Of a stretch of DNA of 64,000 nt, positions 63,725 through 64,000 are shown one piece after another. The position numbers and the translations under genes are program-made. Source of the DNA: Acidimicrobiales bacterium (lineage in GTDB: Bacteria > Actinomycetota > Acidimicrobiia > Acidimicrobiales > RAAP-2); contig JADGOE010000002.1 in assembly GCA_017883135.1 (NCBI GenBank), forward strand, positions 36,580-100,579, given 5' to 3'. The notes beneath the pieces are model-generated. The model did not search any database. It worked only from the letters and a program-made list of their open reading frames with translations, and was not told the DNA's origin. The stretch's first letter is position 1. Each line of letters begins with the position of its first letter.

Positions 63725-63899
63725 TCGAAGGCTCTGTGCAACCGCACTGAGCACCGTAATTACCACGAGGAGTAGGGATGGCCCATATTCCTCTCCTAAT
63801 GTGGTTCGAGACGGTTGCCTACGGCCGATGCGTTTGTTACCGTAATCACGGCAACGAGAGTTGCGCGCAGTGCTACCTATTCAACGACCGGGGGGACCC

Positions 63900-64000
63900 A
63901 TGGACATGTTCAAGACCGTCATCAAATCAGCGCTTGCTGCGTCGCTTGCAGCCGGTGGGCTGGTCGCACTTGCATCCGTACCGGCAGCAGCCGGGGGCGT
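63900..64000 (+). CDS. secreted protein N-terminus (partial, truncated by window end)
   Basis: MDMFKTVIKSALAASLAAGGLVALASVPAAAGG: Sec signal peptide with AxA. Confidence 0.6.
   Translation, partial: MDMFKTVIKSALAASLAAGGLVALASVPAAAGG

Noticed and set aside
63778-64000. Cys-containing ORF MAHIPLLMWFETVAYGRCVCYRNHGNESCAQCYLF
   Set aside because: Overlaps the signal-peptide gene in another frame, no start signals; more likely part of a leader

Overview
GC-rich, gene-dense actinobacterial-type chromosomal segment (inference from codon usage and gene content; the Acidimicrobiia are a plausible source, but this cannot be proved from the window). Main content, left to right: FtsX-type ABC exporter with a frameshifted ATPase; sulfonate/nitrate-type ABC importer; GNAT; Fpg/Nei glycosylase; eukaryote-like ileS; FGGY kinase; methyltransferase; vapBC-like TA; TetR and ATP-grasp; leuA with a Leu-codon leader peptide and terminator; a polyamine/gamma-glutamyl catabolism-type cluster (GS-like, SDR, class-I GATase hydrolase, ALDH); acyltransferase; SDR; MFS; acyl-CoA synthetase; SSADH-like ALDH; cysteine desulfurase, mnmA, ligA; PASTA kinase; small Zn-motif protein plus solitary D12-type DNA adenine methyltransferase; SDR; DHA2 MFS; SCP2; Phd/RelE-like TA (toxin frameshifted); esterase; gatCAB; GH43; CDF transporter; a ~2.8 kb accessory island; YdcF-like protein; glycosyltransferase-like protein; and an exopolysaccharide locus. 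The most interesting observations are: (1) an exact 22-bp direct repeat bounding the 2.8 kb island, which carries a DUF5678-like/retropepsin-like pair, a decayed IS1-like transposase and a HEPN/MNT pair; (2) a textbook leuA attenuator; (3) a Fpg-family gene whose only sensible start is GTA; (4) a perfect 14-bp inverted repeat at the ABC ATPase frameshift; (5) a recurrent TANNNT-N6-8-ATG/GTG leaderless promoter arrangement; (6) a Wzz/BY-kinase-like protein without a Walker A motif. No tRNA, rRNA or CRISPR array was recognised. All calls are by eye, with no database search.
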